DNA of 59,573 nucleotides from Prochlorococcus sp. AG-402-P16 (lineage in GTDB: Bacteria > Cyanobacteriota > Cyanobacteriia > PCC-6307 > Cyanobiaceae): the NCBI GenBank assembly GCA_003216295.1, contig QCJB01000009.1:1-59573 (forward strand). Direction: 5' to 3'. Below are positions 1 to 9,178 of the stretch, one piece after another; position 1 is the first letter of the stretch, and every line of letters starts with the position of its first letter. The translations under genes were made by a program, and so were the position numbers. Under the pieces are notes generated by a model. That model did no database searches and was not told the DNA's origin. It worked only from the letters and a program-made list of their open reading frames with translations.

Positions 1-861
1 CCAAAAGCTCCTTTCATCGGCACAGTAACTGAAAATTATTCAGCCCTGAAGGAAGGTGCCATTGGGAAAGTTCAGCACATAACATTTGATCTATCTGGTG
101 CAGATCCAAATTTTAAATATGTTGAAGGTCAAAGTTGTGGAATTCTTGCAGCAGGAGAAGATGCAAAAGGTAAACCACATAGGCCAAGACTTTATTCAAT
201 AGCAAGTACAAGATATGGAGATAATTTCGCAGGGAACACACTATCTTTGTGCGTTCGCCAACTTCAGTACGAAAAAGATGGAGAAACAATTAATGGTGTT
301 TGTTCAACATATTTATGTAATCTTTCTCCTGGAGATAAAGTAAAAATTAGTGGGCCTGTAGGAAAAGAAATGCTTCTTCCTGAAGAAGAAGATTCAAACA
401 TCATAATGCTTGCGACTGGTACTGGGATAGCCCCGATGAGAGCATATTTAAGAAGAATGTTTGAACCTACTGAAATAGAAAAACATCAGTGGAATTTCAA
501 AGGCAAGGCTTGGTTGTTTATGGGTGCACCAAAAACAGCAAACTTGCTTTATGACTCAGATTTTGAACACTACTTATCAAAATTCCCAGAAAATCTTAGA
601 TATACAAAGGCAATAAGCAGAGAACAGAAAAATACAAAAGGTGGCAGAATGTATATTCAAGATAGAGTTCTTGAACATGCTGAAGAAATATTTAACATGA
701 TCGAGAATCCTAAAACTCATATTTATTTATGTGGTTTAAAAGGAATGGAGCCTGGAATAGATGAGGCAATGACAACCGCTGCGGCAGCAAAAGGTCTTGA
801 TTGGTCGGAACTTAGACCTAAACTTAGAAAAGCAGGCAGATGGCATGCTGAAACTTACTAG
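1..861 (+). CDS. petH: Ferredoxin--NADP(+) reductase, 5'-truncated
   Basis: The reading frame is open from base 1, so the N-terminus lies outside the window; 286 codons are present. FNR passes electrons from photosystem I-reduced ferredoxin to NADP+ at the thylakoid surface. Codons 63-70 read RLYSIAST, the FAD-binding motif of plant-type FNR. The NADP-binding loop ATGTGIAPMR lies near codons 138-147, YLCGLKGMEPG follows near the end, and the protein finishes in WHAETY, with the terminal Tyr that stacks on the flavin. Whether it carries the CpcD-like linker domain of phycobilisome-containing cyanobacteria cannot be seen. It lies just upstream of the oxidative pentose phosphate genes zwf-opcA, so the main NADPH-producing enzymes are neighbours. 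Confidence 0.96.
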   Translation, partial: PKAPFIGTVTENYSALKEGAIGKVQHITFDLSGADPNFKYVEGQSCGILAAGEDAKGKPHRPRLYSIASTRYGDNFAGNTLSLCVRQLQYEKDGETINGVCSTYLCNLSPGDKVKISGPVGKEMLLPEEEDSNIIMLATGTGIAPMRAYLRRMFEPTEIEKHQWNFKGKAWLFMGAPKTANLLYDSDFEHYLSKFPENLRYTKAISREQKNTKGGRMYIQDRVLEHAEEIFNMIENPKTHIYLCGLKGMEPGIDEAMTTAAAAKGLDWSELRPKLRKAGRWHAETY

Positions 862-1031
862 ATAAATAAAAAGTCTGGAAAGCGATAATTATTAATTACT
901 TTTAGAAATATTTTTTCTATATTTAATTGATCAAAATCAATTTTGTTTTGCATCCCACAACTAAAAATTCTGGGATAATAAAAAGCAATTTGGATTAAAT
1001 ATTTCTCATTTGATTGGCAAGGAAAGTATTA

Positions 1032-2555
1032 ATGAGCATGACAGCGACAAACCCACTTAGAATAGGTCTTCGCCAAGAGCGGGTAGTTCCTCCTCAATGT
1101 CTAGTTATTTTTGGGGCTTCTGGAGATCTAACACACAGAAAACTTGTTCCTGCTTTATTTGAACTCTTTAAACAAAGAAGATTACCAAGCGAATTTGCCG
1201 TCTTAGGCTGCGCTAGAAGACCTTGGACAGATGAAATATTTAAAGACAAGATGGAAAAAGCTCTTTCTTCTCAGATAAAAGAAAGTCCAAAAGAATGGGA
1301 ATTATTTGCTCAAAATCTTTTCTATGAGCCTGTAGACCTCCAACAACCAGATCACCTAATAAAACTGGGAGAAAGGCTTGAAGTAATAGATAAATTACGA
1401 GCGACACACGGTAATAGAACTTTTTACCTTTCAGTATCTCCCAAATTTTACGGAAGTGGCTGTAGAGCTTTAGCTGCCGCGGGATTATTGAAAGATCCTA
1501 AACGCAGTCGGATTGTTATTGAAAAACCTTTTGGAAGAGACTTCAATAGTGCACAGTCACTCAATTCTCTCGTTCAAGGGTGTGCCCAAGAAAGTCAAAT
1601 ATTTCGAATAGACCATTATTTAGGCAAAGAAACTGTTCAAAATATTCTTGTTCTTAGATTTGCTAATACTATTTTTGAACCTATTTGGAATAGAAATTAC
1701 ATTTCCAATGTTCAAATTACTAGTTCCGAAACAGTTGGAGTTGAAGATAGAGCTGGGTATTACGAATCTTCTGGAGCACTAAGAGACATGGTGCAAAACC
1801 ATTTGACACAAATGCTTGCCTTAACAGCAATGGAACCCCCTGGTCACTTTGATCCAGAAGCCATAAGGAATGAAAAAGCCAAAGTTCTTCAAGCAGCCAA
1901 GCTTGCTAATGAAGAAAAACCTTGGGAATGTTGTGTCAGAGGACAGTACTCAAAGGGAGGCAGTAATGAAGACCCACTCCTTGGGTATAGAGAGGAGCAA
2001 GGAGTAAATCCAAACAGCACAACAGAAACTTATGTAGCAATGAAACTATTCATAGATAATTGGAGATGGCAGGGAGTTCCTTTTTATGTAAGAACAGGAA
2101 AACGACTAGCAAAAAGGCTTAGTGAGGTGGTCCTAACTTTCAGAGAAGCTCCTGTTCATCTTTTCGATGCAGCAGGAGGATGTCCTACTTCAAATCAATT
2201 AATTCTCAGGATTCAACCCAACGAGGGGGCTGAATTTAGTTTCGAAGTAAAATCTCCTGGATCAGGGATGAGAAGCAGACCTGTCAATATGGAATTTTCC
2301 TATGATGAATCCTTTGGAGAACCTTCAGACGAAGGTTATGTAAGACTTCTTGCAGATGCAATGCTTGGAGATCCAACATTGTTTACTCGAAGTGATGAAG
2401 TAGAGGCTGCTTGGCGTTTATATACACCGCTGCTTGAGATAATTGAGGATGCTCCATGGGAATTACCTGTCTATCAATATGAATCAAGAACATGGGGGCC
2501 AACTGAGTCAGATTTGCTAATGGGAAAAGATCAACTTTTATGGAGACGACCTTGA
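1032..2555 (+). CDS. zwf: Glucose-6-phosphate 1-dehydrogenase
   Basis: First enzyme of the oxidative pentose phosphate pathway (glucose-6-phosphate + NADP+ to 6-phosphogluconolactone), important for NADPH supply at night. The nucleotide-binding motif VIFGASGDLTHRK lies near the N-terminus (residues about 26-38), and RIDHYLGKE, the active-site peptide with the catalytic His region, lies near residue 193. The 507-aa length is normal. The frame can open at a TTG at 1014, but the ATG at 1032 is preferred: it is preceded by an AAGGAAAG purine tract and gives the usual start MSMTATNPLR. The next gene, opcA, encodes its allosteric partner and starts 38 bases downstream, so the two are probably cotranscribed. 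Confidence 0.96.
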   Translation: MSMTATNPLRIGLRQERVVPPQCLVIFGASGDLTHRKLVPALFELFKQRRLPSEFAVLGCARRPWTDEIFKDKMEKALSSQIKESPKEWELFAQNLFYEPVDLQQPDHLIKLGERLEVIDKLRATHGNRTFYLSVSPKFYGSGCRALAAAGLLKDPKRSRIVIEKPFGRDFNSAQSLNSLVQGCAQESQIFRIDHYLGKETVQNILVLRFANTIFEPIWNRNYISNVQITSSETVGVEDRAGYYESSGALRDMVQNHLTQMLALTAMEPPGHFDPEAIRNEKAKVLQAAKLANEEKPWECCVRGQYSKGGSNEDPLLGYREEQGVNPNSTTETYVAMKLFIDNWRWQGVPFYVRTGKRLAKRLSEVVLTFREAPVHLFDAAGGCPTSNQLILRIQPNEGAEFSFEVKSPGSGMRSRPVNMEFSYDESFGEPSDEGYVRLLADAMLGDPTLFTRSDEVEAAWRLYTPLLEIIEDAPWELPVYQYESRTWGPTESDLLMGKDQLLWRRP

Positions 2556-2593
2556 ACAAATCAAATCAGAATTTTTTATTCAAACCAAATTAG

Positions 2594-3901
2594 ATGTCTC
2601 CTCAATTAACTCTTCAAACACCTCTTCAATTACCTCCATCTGAAATTCCCACTTATCTTGATCAACTGTGGTCTCATGATGAAAGAGGAGATAAAGGAGC
2701 TAACACTTTTTGTTTAATCATATGGCAACCAGCATGGATCGAACAAAAACTCGTTAAAAGTGGAAAACTATCAGGCCCCATAGTTGGGAGTCAGAGAATT
2801 GATCTTATAGAGGCTGCAAGAAAAATTATTTTAGAAGGAGATCTTCCTAACAGCACTTCGCCACTTGATTTTAGAGTTCAATCTTTAATTAAGACTGAAG
2901 AATCTATCAGAGAGGTGGAAGATCTAAGGGGACAACACATTGACACTTCAATTAGTAATTTGCAGCCCAGAAGATTAATAACAATTGCACCAACAATTGA
3001 AAAAGAAAATAATTTAGAAACTTTAGTAGCTGCATATTGCCCTCTCCCAGAAGAAGGAGGAGGTAAAACAGCTTGTGGTGACGTTATTGTTTTGAGGGGG
3101 AATAAAACTGCAATTAATGATGGACTTGAAATTGTAGAGACTCTCGTTCCTGATGAACTTCCTTCATGGTTGTGGTGGAATGGAAGAATTGATGAGGCCC
3201 CTGAATTCCTTAAGGCTCTAGCCCTGCCAAATCGAAGATTAATTATTGATACTGCCTTAGGAGAACCAACAGACTGCCTGAACTTATTACTCCAAAGGAT
3301 TAAATCAGGGCAAGCTGTAAACGATCTTAATTGGCTTCGTTTAAGAGGTTGGAGAGAAACATTAGCAATGGTATTTGATCCACTTCAAAGAAGAAATGCA
3401 CTTGATAATATAGAAAAAATTGATATTGATATTGAAGGGAATCAATCTGTTCAAGGACTATTACTCGCTGCATGGATTGCAGATCGTCTCAATTGGAAAT
3501 TAAAAAATTGCGTCTCATCAAAAAAAGATCTCATAAAAGTAAATTTTATTCGTCCTGACAAGACCCTGGTTGGAGTTAGTTTGACTTCTCTACCAATAGG
3601 GAACCCAAGCATTAATCCTGGTCAAATAGTAGGTCTGAGGTTAATAGCAAGAGACAAAAACAAACAAAAAAATGATATTTGTGTAATTCTCGCTTCGGAG
3701 TCTGGAGAATGCATGAGATTAGAAGCTGGGGGTATGGCAAGAATGGAACTTATTGAGCAAGTCGTTCCCATTCAAAAAAGCACTTTAGAAAATGATGTTG
3801 CCCGTTTGCTCTCCAGCAGTAGAGGTAATACAAGTCCTTTGCTGGCAAGTGCAACTCCAATAGCCACAGAAATCCTTAATTTAGTGAATCAGTCCGAATA
3901 A
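2594..3901 (+). CDS. opcA: OpcA, glucose-6-phosphate dehydrogenase assembly/effector protein
   Basis: OpcA binds G6PDH and promotes its oligomerisation and activity; in cyanobacteria the pair is redox-controlled through thioredoxin. The 435-aa product has the normal length. It begins MSPQLTLQTPLQLPPSEIP and carries the OpcA-typical segments LPSWLWWNGRIDEAPEF (about residues 189-205) and GLLLAAWIADRLNWKL (about 288-303). The position directly after zwf supports the call. Cysteines that could mediate redox control are present (for example near residues 160, 226 and 307), but their role cannot be judged from sequence. cobB starts 14 bases downstream on the same strand. Confidence 0.93.
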   Translation: MSPQLTLQTPLQLPPSEIPTYLDQLWSHDERGDKGANTFCLIIWQPAWIEQKLVKSGKLSGPIVGSQRIDLIEAARKIILEGDLPNSTSPLDFRVQSLIKTEESIREVEDLRGQHIDTSISNLQPRRLITIAPTIEKENNLETLVAAYCPLPEEGGGKTACGDVIVLRGNKTAINDGLEIVETLVPDELPSWLWWNGRIDEAPEFLKALALPNRRLIIDTALGEPTDCLNLLLQRIKSGQAVNDLNWLRLRGWRETLAMVFDPLQRRNALDNIEKIDIDIEGNQSVQGLLLAAWIADRLNWKLKNCVSSKKDLIKVNFIRPDKTLVGVSLTSLPIGNPSINPGQIVGLRLIARDKNKQKNDICVILASESGECMRLEAGGMARMELIEQVVPIQKSTLENDVARLLSSSRGNTSPLLASATPIATEILNLVNQSE

Positions 3902-3914
3902 ATTTAGTTACTAA

Positions 3915-5288
3915 ATGGCATGCGTAATTTCATCTACATCAAGTAATAGTGGGAAAACACTTTTAAGTCTTCTTTTAATTTCTTGGGTAAAAAGTATTAA
4001 TAAATCGGTTCAAACTTTTAAAGTTGGGCCAGATTATCTAGACCCTCAACAACTCAGCGCAGTATCAAAAAATGCTTGTCGGAATCTTGATTTAATTCTC
4101 TCCGGTGAAAAATGGGTAAAAGAAAGTTTTATTCACTTTAGAAGATTAACTGATTTCTCTCTTGTTGAGGGAGTAATGGGATTATTTGATGGCATTGGCA
4201 GTAGTTCAAAAGGAAGCACAGCTGAACTAGCAAAGGTTTTACGTCTGCCAATAGTCCTTATTGTTGATGCAAGGGGCAAGGCAGCGTCACTGGCAGCATT
4301 AATAAAAGGCTTCAAAGAACATGATAAGGAATTGAAAATTGCAGGAATTGTTCTAAACAATGTTCAAACTGCTAGACATGAAAAAATTCTATTAGAAGTT
4401 CTTGATCAAATAAATATAAAATCATTAGGTTGCCTTCCTCATTGCGAAGACTTATATCTTCCATCTAGACATCTTGGGTTGGCTCCGGCTCATGAGATCC
4501 AAAACTTAGAAATCAAAGTTAAAAAATGGGCATCAATAGCCAAAAATTATTTAGATATTGAAAGTTTTAAAGACCTTTTAAAATCATCCAAGCATGAAGA
4601 TAAAACTATTAACTTTGTACAAAAAAACGACTCAGGATTAATTCATCCAATTGCAATAGCTGAAGACGAATCTTTCCATTTCAGATATCAAGAAACAAAA
4701 GAATTATTGGAACAAAATGGAATGCCAACTATTAAATGGAAACCACTTGAAAATAAAGAGATCCCGAAAGAAGCCAAAGGGTTAATAATCCCTGGTGGTT
4801 TTCCTGAACAGCATGCAAAAGAATTAAGTAATTCAAAAATAAGTTTAAAATCAATCAAGCTATTTTCAAGGAAATTTCCTATCTATGCTGAATGTGGAGG
4901 AATGATGTTATTAGGTAAAAGCATCTTTGATTTAGAAGGAAAAGAATATAAAATGGCTGGAATATTACCTTTCAAAGCAAAAGAAGGAAGCTTAAAGATA
5001 GGGTATAGAGAAACAATCAGTAAAAATTCAAGTCCTATCACAAAAAAAGGCGATAAATTAATAGGACATGAATTTCATCGCTGGGAGTTAATTAATGAAA
5101 AATATAATTCAGACATTAATCCCATCTGGGATATTAAAGGATGGAATATTAATAGAAAGAATGAAGGATTTTGTAATCATTTAATTCATGCAAGCTGGAT
5201 TCATCTCCATTGGGCAAGCTCACCTGAGATTATTCAAAACTGGAGCAGAAGTGTTATTAAATTCTCTTTAAAAACAAATCTCAATTAA
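3915..5288 (+). CDS. cobB: Cobyrinic acid a,c-diamide synthase
   Basis: ATP- and glutamine-dependent amidation of the a and c side chains of cobyrinic acid in cobalamin (pseudocobalamin in picocyanobacteria) synthesis. The P-loop-like motif SSNSGKT is at residues 9-15, VEGVMGLFDG follows near residue 85, and the C-terminal class-I glutamine amidotransferase domain has its nucleophile at Cys327 in AECGGMMLLG. The 457-aa length is typical. It starts 14 bases after opcA, so it may be read from the same promoter although functionally unrelated. It converges with the helicase gene on the opposite strand, and no clear hairpin terminator is visible in the 10-bp gap. No cobalamin riboswitch was found. 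Confidence 0.94.
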   Translation: MACVISSTSSNSGKTLLSLLLISWVKSINKSVQTFKVGPDYLDPQQLSAVSKNACRNLDLILSGEKWVKESFIHFRRLTDFSLVEGVMGLFDGIGSSSKGSTAELAKVLRLPIVLIVDARGKAASLAALIKGFKEHDKELKIAGIVLNNVQTARHEKILLEVLDQINIKSLGCLPHCEDLYLPSRHLGLAPAHEIQNLEIKVKKWASIAKNYLDIESFKDLLKSSKHEDKTINFVQKNDSGLIHPIAIAEDESFHFRYQETKELLEQNGMPTIKWKPLENKEIPKEAKGLIIPGGFPEQHAKELSNSKISLKSIKLFSRKFPIYAECGGMMLLGKSIFDLEGKEYKMAGILPFKAKEGSLKIGYRETISKNSSPITKKGDKLIGHEFHRWELINEKYNSDINPIWDIKGWNINRKNEGFCNHLIHASWIHLHWASSPEIIQNWSRSVIKFSLKTNLN

Positions 5289-5298
5289 TTTTTCAATT

Positions 5299-6759
5299 TT
5301 ATTCAATTAATATTTTCTTTAAAAGGTCCTTATTTGATGTGTTATTACTATCACCAACAATCCATACTCCTTTACTTGCTCGACTTACAGCTACATACAC
5401 AAGACGCCTTTTGAATTCAATATCTTTAGGCCAGAACACATCAGAGGTTATAAAAACATCTCCAAAAGTACTTCCTTGACTTCTGTGAATCGTAAGCACA
5501 GAAGCTGGACCTAAAGAAGCAAATGAATCTCTTATAAAGAAGAAAAGCCTCCATATTGAGGAACTATTTTTCTTTCCTTTCTCTCTTGCTAAATTACTTA
5601 ATTCATTTAAGGCAATATCTAGCTCCTTACGAGATTTAGATCCTAATTGAGGCATCAATCTCAAAGAGAATTCTTTCTGATCACATCTCACTTTGGCTAT
5701 CTGAGTTTCAATAATAGGAAACGAATATTCAAGATCTTGATTGATATCAGTAGTAGCCAAATTAAAACTATTTGGTATTACATCTTCAACCATCATTTCT
5801 CTATTAGAACTAATCAGAACATCTGGTTCTTCTCCCGCCTCCTCATTATTTGTAGATGCATTTACCATTACTGCTTTTCTACTAATTAAAACCTCACCAG
5901 GTAAAACTTGATATTGATCAGCCATATCACCATGAACAGCTCTCCTTGCGTGGGGGACTAAATTATCAACGATTCGATTTGTATAGCACAAAATTCTCGC
6001 ACTGTCGTAATCATCATCCATTGATGCTAAATTCAAGCTTGATTTGGCTTTTTCAAGCCATTTGTTTCTTTCTAATATCCCTACATTGCCTTTTTTAGTA
6101 CTGATAATTGACAAAATCGGGGGTTGATTACATGGTATCAAGCCATTTCTAATACTTTTGGCCAATTTCAGAACAGGTCCTTGATGGCGAACCACCTCCT
6201 TCAGTTTAGTATTTGTGGCTCTTTTCATTAAAAAAACCGAACTAAAGGACTCACCCACCGGAGGAAGTTGAGCAGGGTCACCAACAAAAATCAAACGTGT
6301 TGAGTTACATCTTGCACATTCAAGAATAATTTCCAATAATTTTGAGCTGATCATCGATGCTTCATCAATCAAGACAAGTCCCAAATTCTCCAAAGAGCTC
6401 TCAGTTTGATCTGTCTTTTCAAATAGTTCTAGATCTGCTTTCCTTTTTAATTTCAAGCGAAGCAAGCGATGAATCGTAGAAGGGAACCATGTTGGTTCAA
6501 TACATTGACTTTTTAAAGCCTCTCTTAAAACCCCTAAAGCTTTATGAGTGGGAGCAACCACTGTCCAACACAATCCCAACTCATCAACCTTCTCTAAAAA
6601 TTTCATAGATAAGTATGTTTTTCCACTCCCTGCATAGCCTTGCATTACAAAAGGTTTGAAAGAATATGGAGTGCTTAGCCAGTCACAAAAAAGTTCAAGA
6701 GATTTTTTTTGATCTTTAGTTAAAACGAAACTATCTTCTTTTCTTTCTACTTCTTTCAC
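5299..6759 (-). CDS. RecD-like superfamily 1 DNA helicase (AAA_30 / UvrD_C_2)
   Basis: ATP-dependent helicase of the RecD/TraA type. Walker A GYAGSGKT is at residues 41-48, Walker B LIDEASM near residue 130, the GDPAQLPPVG motif near 160, an SF1 motif V-like stretch LTIHRSQGSTFGDVF near 418 and motif VI YVAVSRA near 453. At 486 aa it is shorter than E. coli RecD (about 608 aa), and no recB/recC partners lie nearby, so it is probably a stand-alone helicase. Its ATG overlaps the stop codon of the upstream DUF212 gene by 4 bases (ATGA), indicating translational coupling at the end of the folD-crtE-DUF212 cluster. The exact cellular role is unknown. Confidence 0.85.
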   Translation of the reverse strand: MKEVERKEDSFVLTKDQKKSLELFCDWLSTPYSFKPFVMQGYAGSGKTYLSMKFLEKVDELGLCWTVVAPTHKALGVLREALKSQCIEPTWFPSTIHRLLRLKLKRKADLELFEKTDQTESSLENLGLVLIDEASMISSKLLEIILECARCNSTRLIFVGDPAQLPPVGESFSSVFLMKRATNTKLKEVVRHQGPVLKLAKSIRNGLIPCNQPPILSIISTKKGNVGILERNKWLEKAKSSLNLASMDDDYDSARILCYTNRIVDNLVPHARRAVHGDMADQYQVLPGEVLISRKAVMVNASTNNEEAGEEPDVLISSNREMMVEDVIPNSFNLATTDINQDLEYSFPIIETQIAKVRCDQKEFSLRLMPQLGSKSRKELDIALNELSNLAREKGKKNSSSIWRLFFFIRDSFASLGPASVLTIHRSQGSTFGDVFITSDVFWPKDIEFKRRLVYVAVSRASKGVWIVGDSNNTSNKDLLKKILIE

Positions 6760-7271
6760 ACAGAAACCAATCCAAGGATTTGCAAAAGATGCAAAGGGGA
6801 TCCAATAAATAAAATACCTGGTAAAGCTATTGATGGTCCAAGAATACTTCCAACCAATACTTCTATTTTTGTGTGACCTAAAGATTCTTTTAATCTGGTT
6901 TCAGCTGAGAAATTTTGAATATTTTCTTTTGAAATTTGATTTACTTTCGCTGCTGTTAATCCAGCTGATCTTCTTATTCCGCTGGCGTCATACATCACAA
7001 TAAAAGCAATTGTTGAAGCCAAAGCAAATATTGGATCATTAAAGCCAAGTTGAAGTCCAACTCCTGCAGCTGTTCCAGTTACCAAGGCAGAATGACTAGA
7101 TGGCATTCCTCCAGTCTCTATTAATACTCCAGGACGCCACTTCTTATTAGAAATCAATTCAAATATTAATTTAGAAAATTGGGCAATGCCACATGCAGCC
7201 AATCCCCAAGCCAAAACAGCATTATCAAGAATATATATAAGTTGAACTTCTGAGGCTGAATGAATATTCAT
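6756..7271 (-). CDS. DUF212 / divergent PAP2 family membrane protein
   Basis: 171-aa integral membrane protein with about four hydrophobic segments. [19 protein letters not shown] (about residues 54-72) resembles the phosphatase motif of the PAP2 superfamily, and [11 protein letters not shown] (about 94-104) is the second conserved block of the family called acid phosphatase/vanadium-dependent haloperoxidase-related. Family membership is clear but the substrate is not. A polyprenyl or isoprenoid diphosphate substrate is conceivable because it is translationally coupled to crtE (start and stop overlap by 4 bases); that is inference from context only. The stop overlaps the helicase start. Confidence 0.82.
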   Translation of the reverse strand: MNIHSASEVQLIYILDNAVLAWGLAACGIAQFSKLIFELISNKKWRPGVLIETGGMPSSHSALVTGTAAGVGLQLGFNDPIFALASTIAFIVMYDASGIRRSAGLTAAKVNQISKENIQNFSAETRLKESLGHTKIEVLVGSILGPSIALPGILFIGSPLHLLQILGLVSV

Positions 7272-8167
7272 CTATCTCTACTTGTAATGTAATCGGCCAA
7301 TGCAAGAAGCGGTTTTGAATTTTTCGACCAAGGTTCCAAAGCATTTTTCGCTTCAGCAACTAAATCATCTGCCCTCCTCCTTGATTCATCTAAACCAAGT
7401 AATTTTGGATAAGTAGTCTTGTCAGCAATTAAATCTTTTCCTGCTGTTTTACCCAATATTTCACTGCTTGCAGTTACATCAAGAATGTCATCAATTATTT
7501 GAAATGCCAAGCCAATCCCTCTGGCATATACGCTTAATGCAGATAGAAGCCTCTCATCAGCTCCACCAATTAAAGCTCCGCAAGTGACACAGGCTTTAAG
7601 CAAAGCTCCTGTTTTATGAAGATGAATATACTCCAGAGTCTCGAGATCAACTTCTTTCCCTTCACAATCTAAATCAACAACTTGTCCTCCAACCAATCCA
7701 GGGGCTCCAGCAACCAATGAGAGCTCACCAACGACTTTCAAGAGTCTCTCTGAAGAGACTCCTTTAGTTCTTAAAGAGACCATCTCAAATGCTCTAGTCA
7801 AAAGTGCATCTCCAGCCAGAATCGCTACAGCATCTCCATAGACTTTATGATTAGTGGGTCTCCCTCTACGAAGGTCATCATTATCCATTGATGGAAGGTC
7901 GTCATGAATAAGTGACATTGTGTGAATCATTTCCAGAGCCACCGCAGTAGGTAAAGCCTTCTCAACTTCACCTCCAGCCAGTTCACAGGCAGCAAGACAA
8001 AGAATTGGCCTTAACCTTTTACCACCTGCTAAAAGAGAATAGCGCATAGAATCCCTAAGTTTCACTGGCTTTTCAGGGCCAAGTGACGCGTCTAACGCAT
8101 TCTCAACGAGAGTCCTAGATCTATCTAGATACTCAACGAAGTCAAAAGAAGCGATTGCTTCCTGCAT
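7268..8167 (-). CDS. crtE: Geranylgeranyl diphosphate synthase
   Basis: Trans-prenyltransferase that condenses isopentenyl diphosphate into GGPP, the precursor of carotenoids, the phytyl tail of chlorophyll and quinone side chains. The first aspartate-rich motif [17 protein letters not shown] lies near residues 93-109 and the second, [11 protein letters not shown], near 220-230; [19 protein letters not shown] is near the N-terminus. The 299-aa length is typical of bacterial GGPP/FPP synthases. The gene sits 42 bases after folD and overlaps the DUF212 start by 4 bases. FPP synthase (ispA) is the near alternative; in cyanobacteria this single family member is normally annotated crtE. Confidence 0.92.
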   Translation of the reverse strand: MQEAIASFDFVEYLDRSRTLVENALDASLGPEKPVKLRDSMRYSLLAGGKRLRPILCLAACELAGGEVEKALPTAVALEMIHTMSLIHDDLPSMDNDDLRRGRPTNHKVYGDAVAILAGDALLTRAFEMVSLRTKGVSSERLLKVVGELSLVAGAPGLVGGQVVDLDCEGKEVDLETLEYIHLHKTGALLKACVTCGALIGGADERLLSALSVYARGIGLAFQIIDDILDVTASSEILGKTAGKDLIADKTTYPKLLGLDESRRRADDLVAEAKNALEPWSKNSKPLLALADYITSRDR

Positions 8168-8209
8168 GCAAAAAATCGATTCTCTCCAATTCTCTCAGGA
8201 CATTGTGAT

Positions 8210-9121
8210 TCATGGAAGTAAATGACTAATAGTTAAAGGTAATCCACAATGTTCTTGCCATCTATCAACAGTATTTGCGAGAAGCATAGTTACTGTCATA
8301 GGCCCTACACCTCCAGGGACAGGAGAAAAAGAAGCGACCTTATCTTCAATCTCCAATGTCTTTACATCTCCACAAAGTTTAAATTTTTTGCTCCCGCTCA
8401 AATCATTTTTATCACAGGGCAGTCTGTGTATACCAACATCAATAACTACAGAATTCTCTTTGACATGAATTCCACCTATCAGATGGGGCTTACCAGCGGC
8501 AACGACAAGCAAATCAGCCTGCCTAGTTAATGATGGCAAATCTTCAGTTTTTGAATGAGCAACTGTAACTGTGGCATTAGCAGATTCAAGCATTAGTGCC
8601 ATTGGCTTACCAACAAGAATACTCCGTCCAACTACTACTGCTTTTTTTCCTTCGATTTTGATTTTATTTCGTTCTAAAAGAGCCATGACACCAGCTGGAG
8701 TACAGGATCTTGGACCTTTTTCACCTTTGATTAATTTTCCAAGATTTAAAGGATGTAATCCATCTGCATCTTTATCAGGCGCAATGGAACCAAGCAAAAT
8801 ACTTTCATCAAGGTGCGGCGGCAATGGAAGTTGCAATAAGATGCCATCAACATTTTGATCTAAATTCAAAACTTTTATTATTTCTATAAGTTCTTTTTCC
8901 GAAATATCCTCCTTTAAATGGTGTGAAAAACTTCTAACACCAACTCGATGGCATGCTTTTTCCTTATAACTGACATAAACTCCGCTTGCAGGGTCGTTAC
9001 CAACTCTTATGACGGCAAGTCCAGGAGGTCGTTTACAGGCTTTTAATCCCGATTCGATGGTCTGTTTCAGTATTAACTCAATCTCCTGAGCAAGTTTTTT
9101 CCCATCTAAAATGTTAGGCAT
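8210..9121 (-). CDS. folD: Bifunctional methylenetetrahydrofolate dehydrogenase / cyclohydrolase
   Basis: Interconverts 5,10-methylene-THF and 10-formyl-THF in cytosolic one-carbon metabolism. Typical blocks: [13 protein letters not shown] with the catalytic Lys near residue 53, [15 protein letters not shown] near 97-111, [14 protein letters not shown] near 117-130, [17 protein letters not shown] near 163-179 and the C-terminal [15 protein letters not shown] near 269-283. The 303-aa length is slightly above the common 280-300. It starts the minus-strand cluster folD-crtE-DUF212-helicase and is divergent from the HD-phosphohydrolase gene, 57 bases away; the promoters for both directions must lie in that gap. 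Confidence 0.95.
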   Translation of the reverse strand: MPNILDGKKLAQEIELILKQTIESGLKACKRPPGLAVIRVGNDPASGVYVSYKEKACHRVGVRSFSHHLKEDISEKELIEIIKVLNLDQNVDGILLQLPLPPHLDESILLGSIAPDKDADGLHPLNLGKLIKGEKGPRSCTPAGVMALLERNKIKIEGKKAVVVGRSILVGKPMALMLESANATVTVAHSKTEDLPSLTRQADLLVVAAGKPHLIGGIHVKENSVVIDVGIHRLPCDKNDLSGSKKFKLCGDVKTLEIEDKVASFSPVPGGVGPMTVTMLLANTVDRWQEHCGLPLTISHLLP

Positions 9122-9178
9122 AAATAGAATGAATTCAGTTTTGTTAAATCAAGCCAATAAACCTGGCTTTATGTTTAG

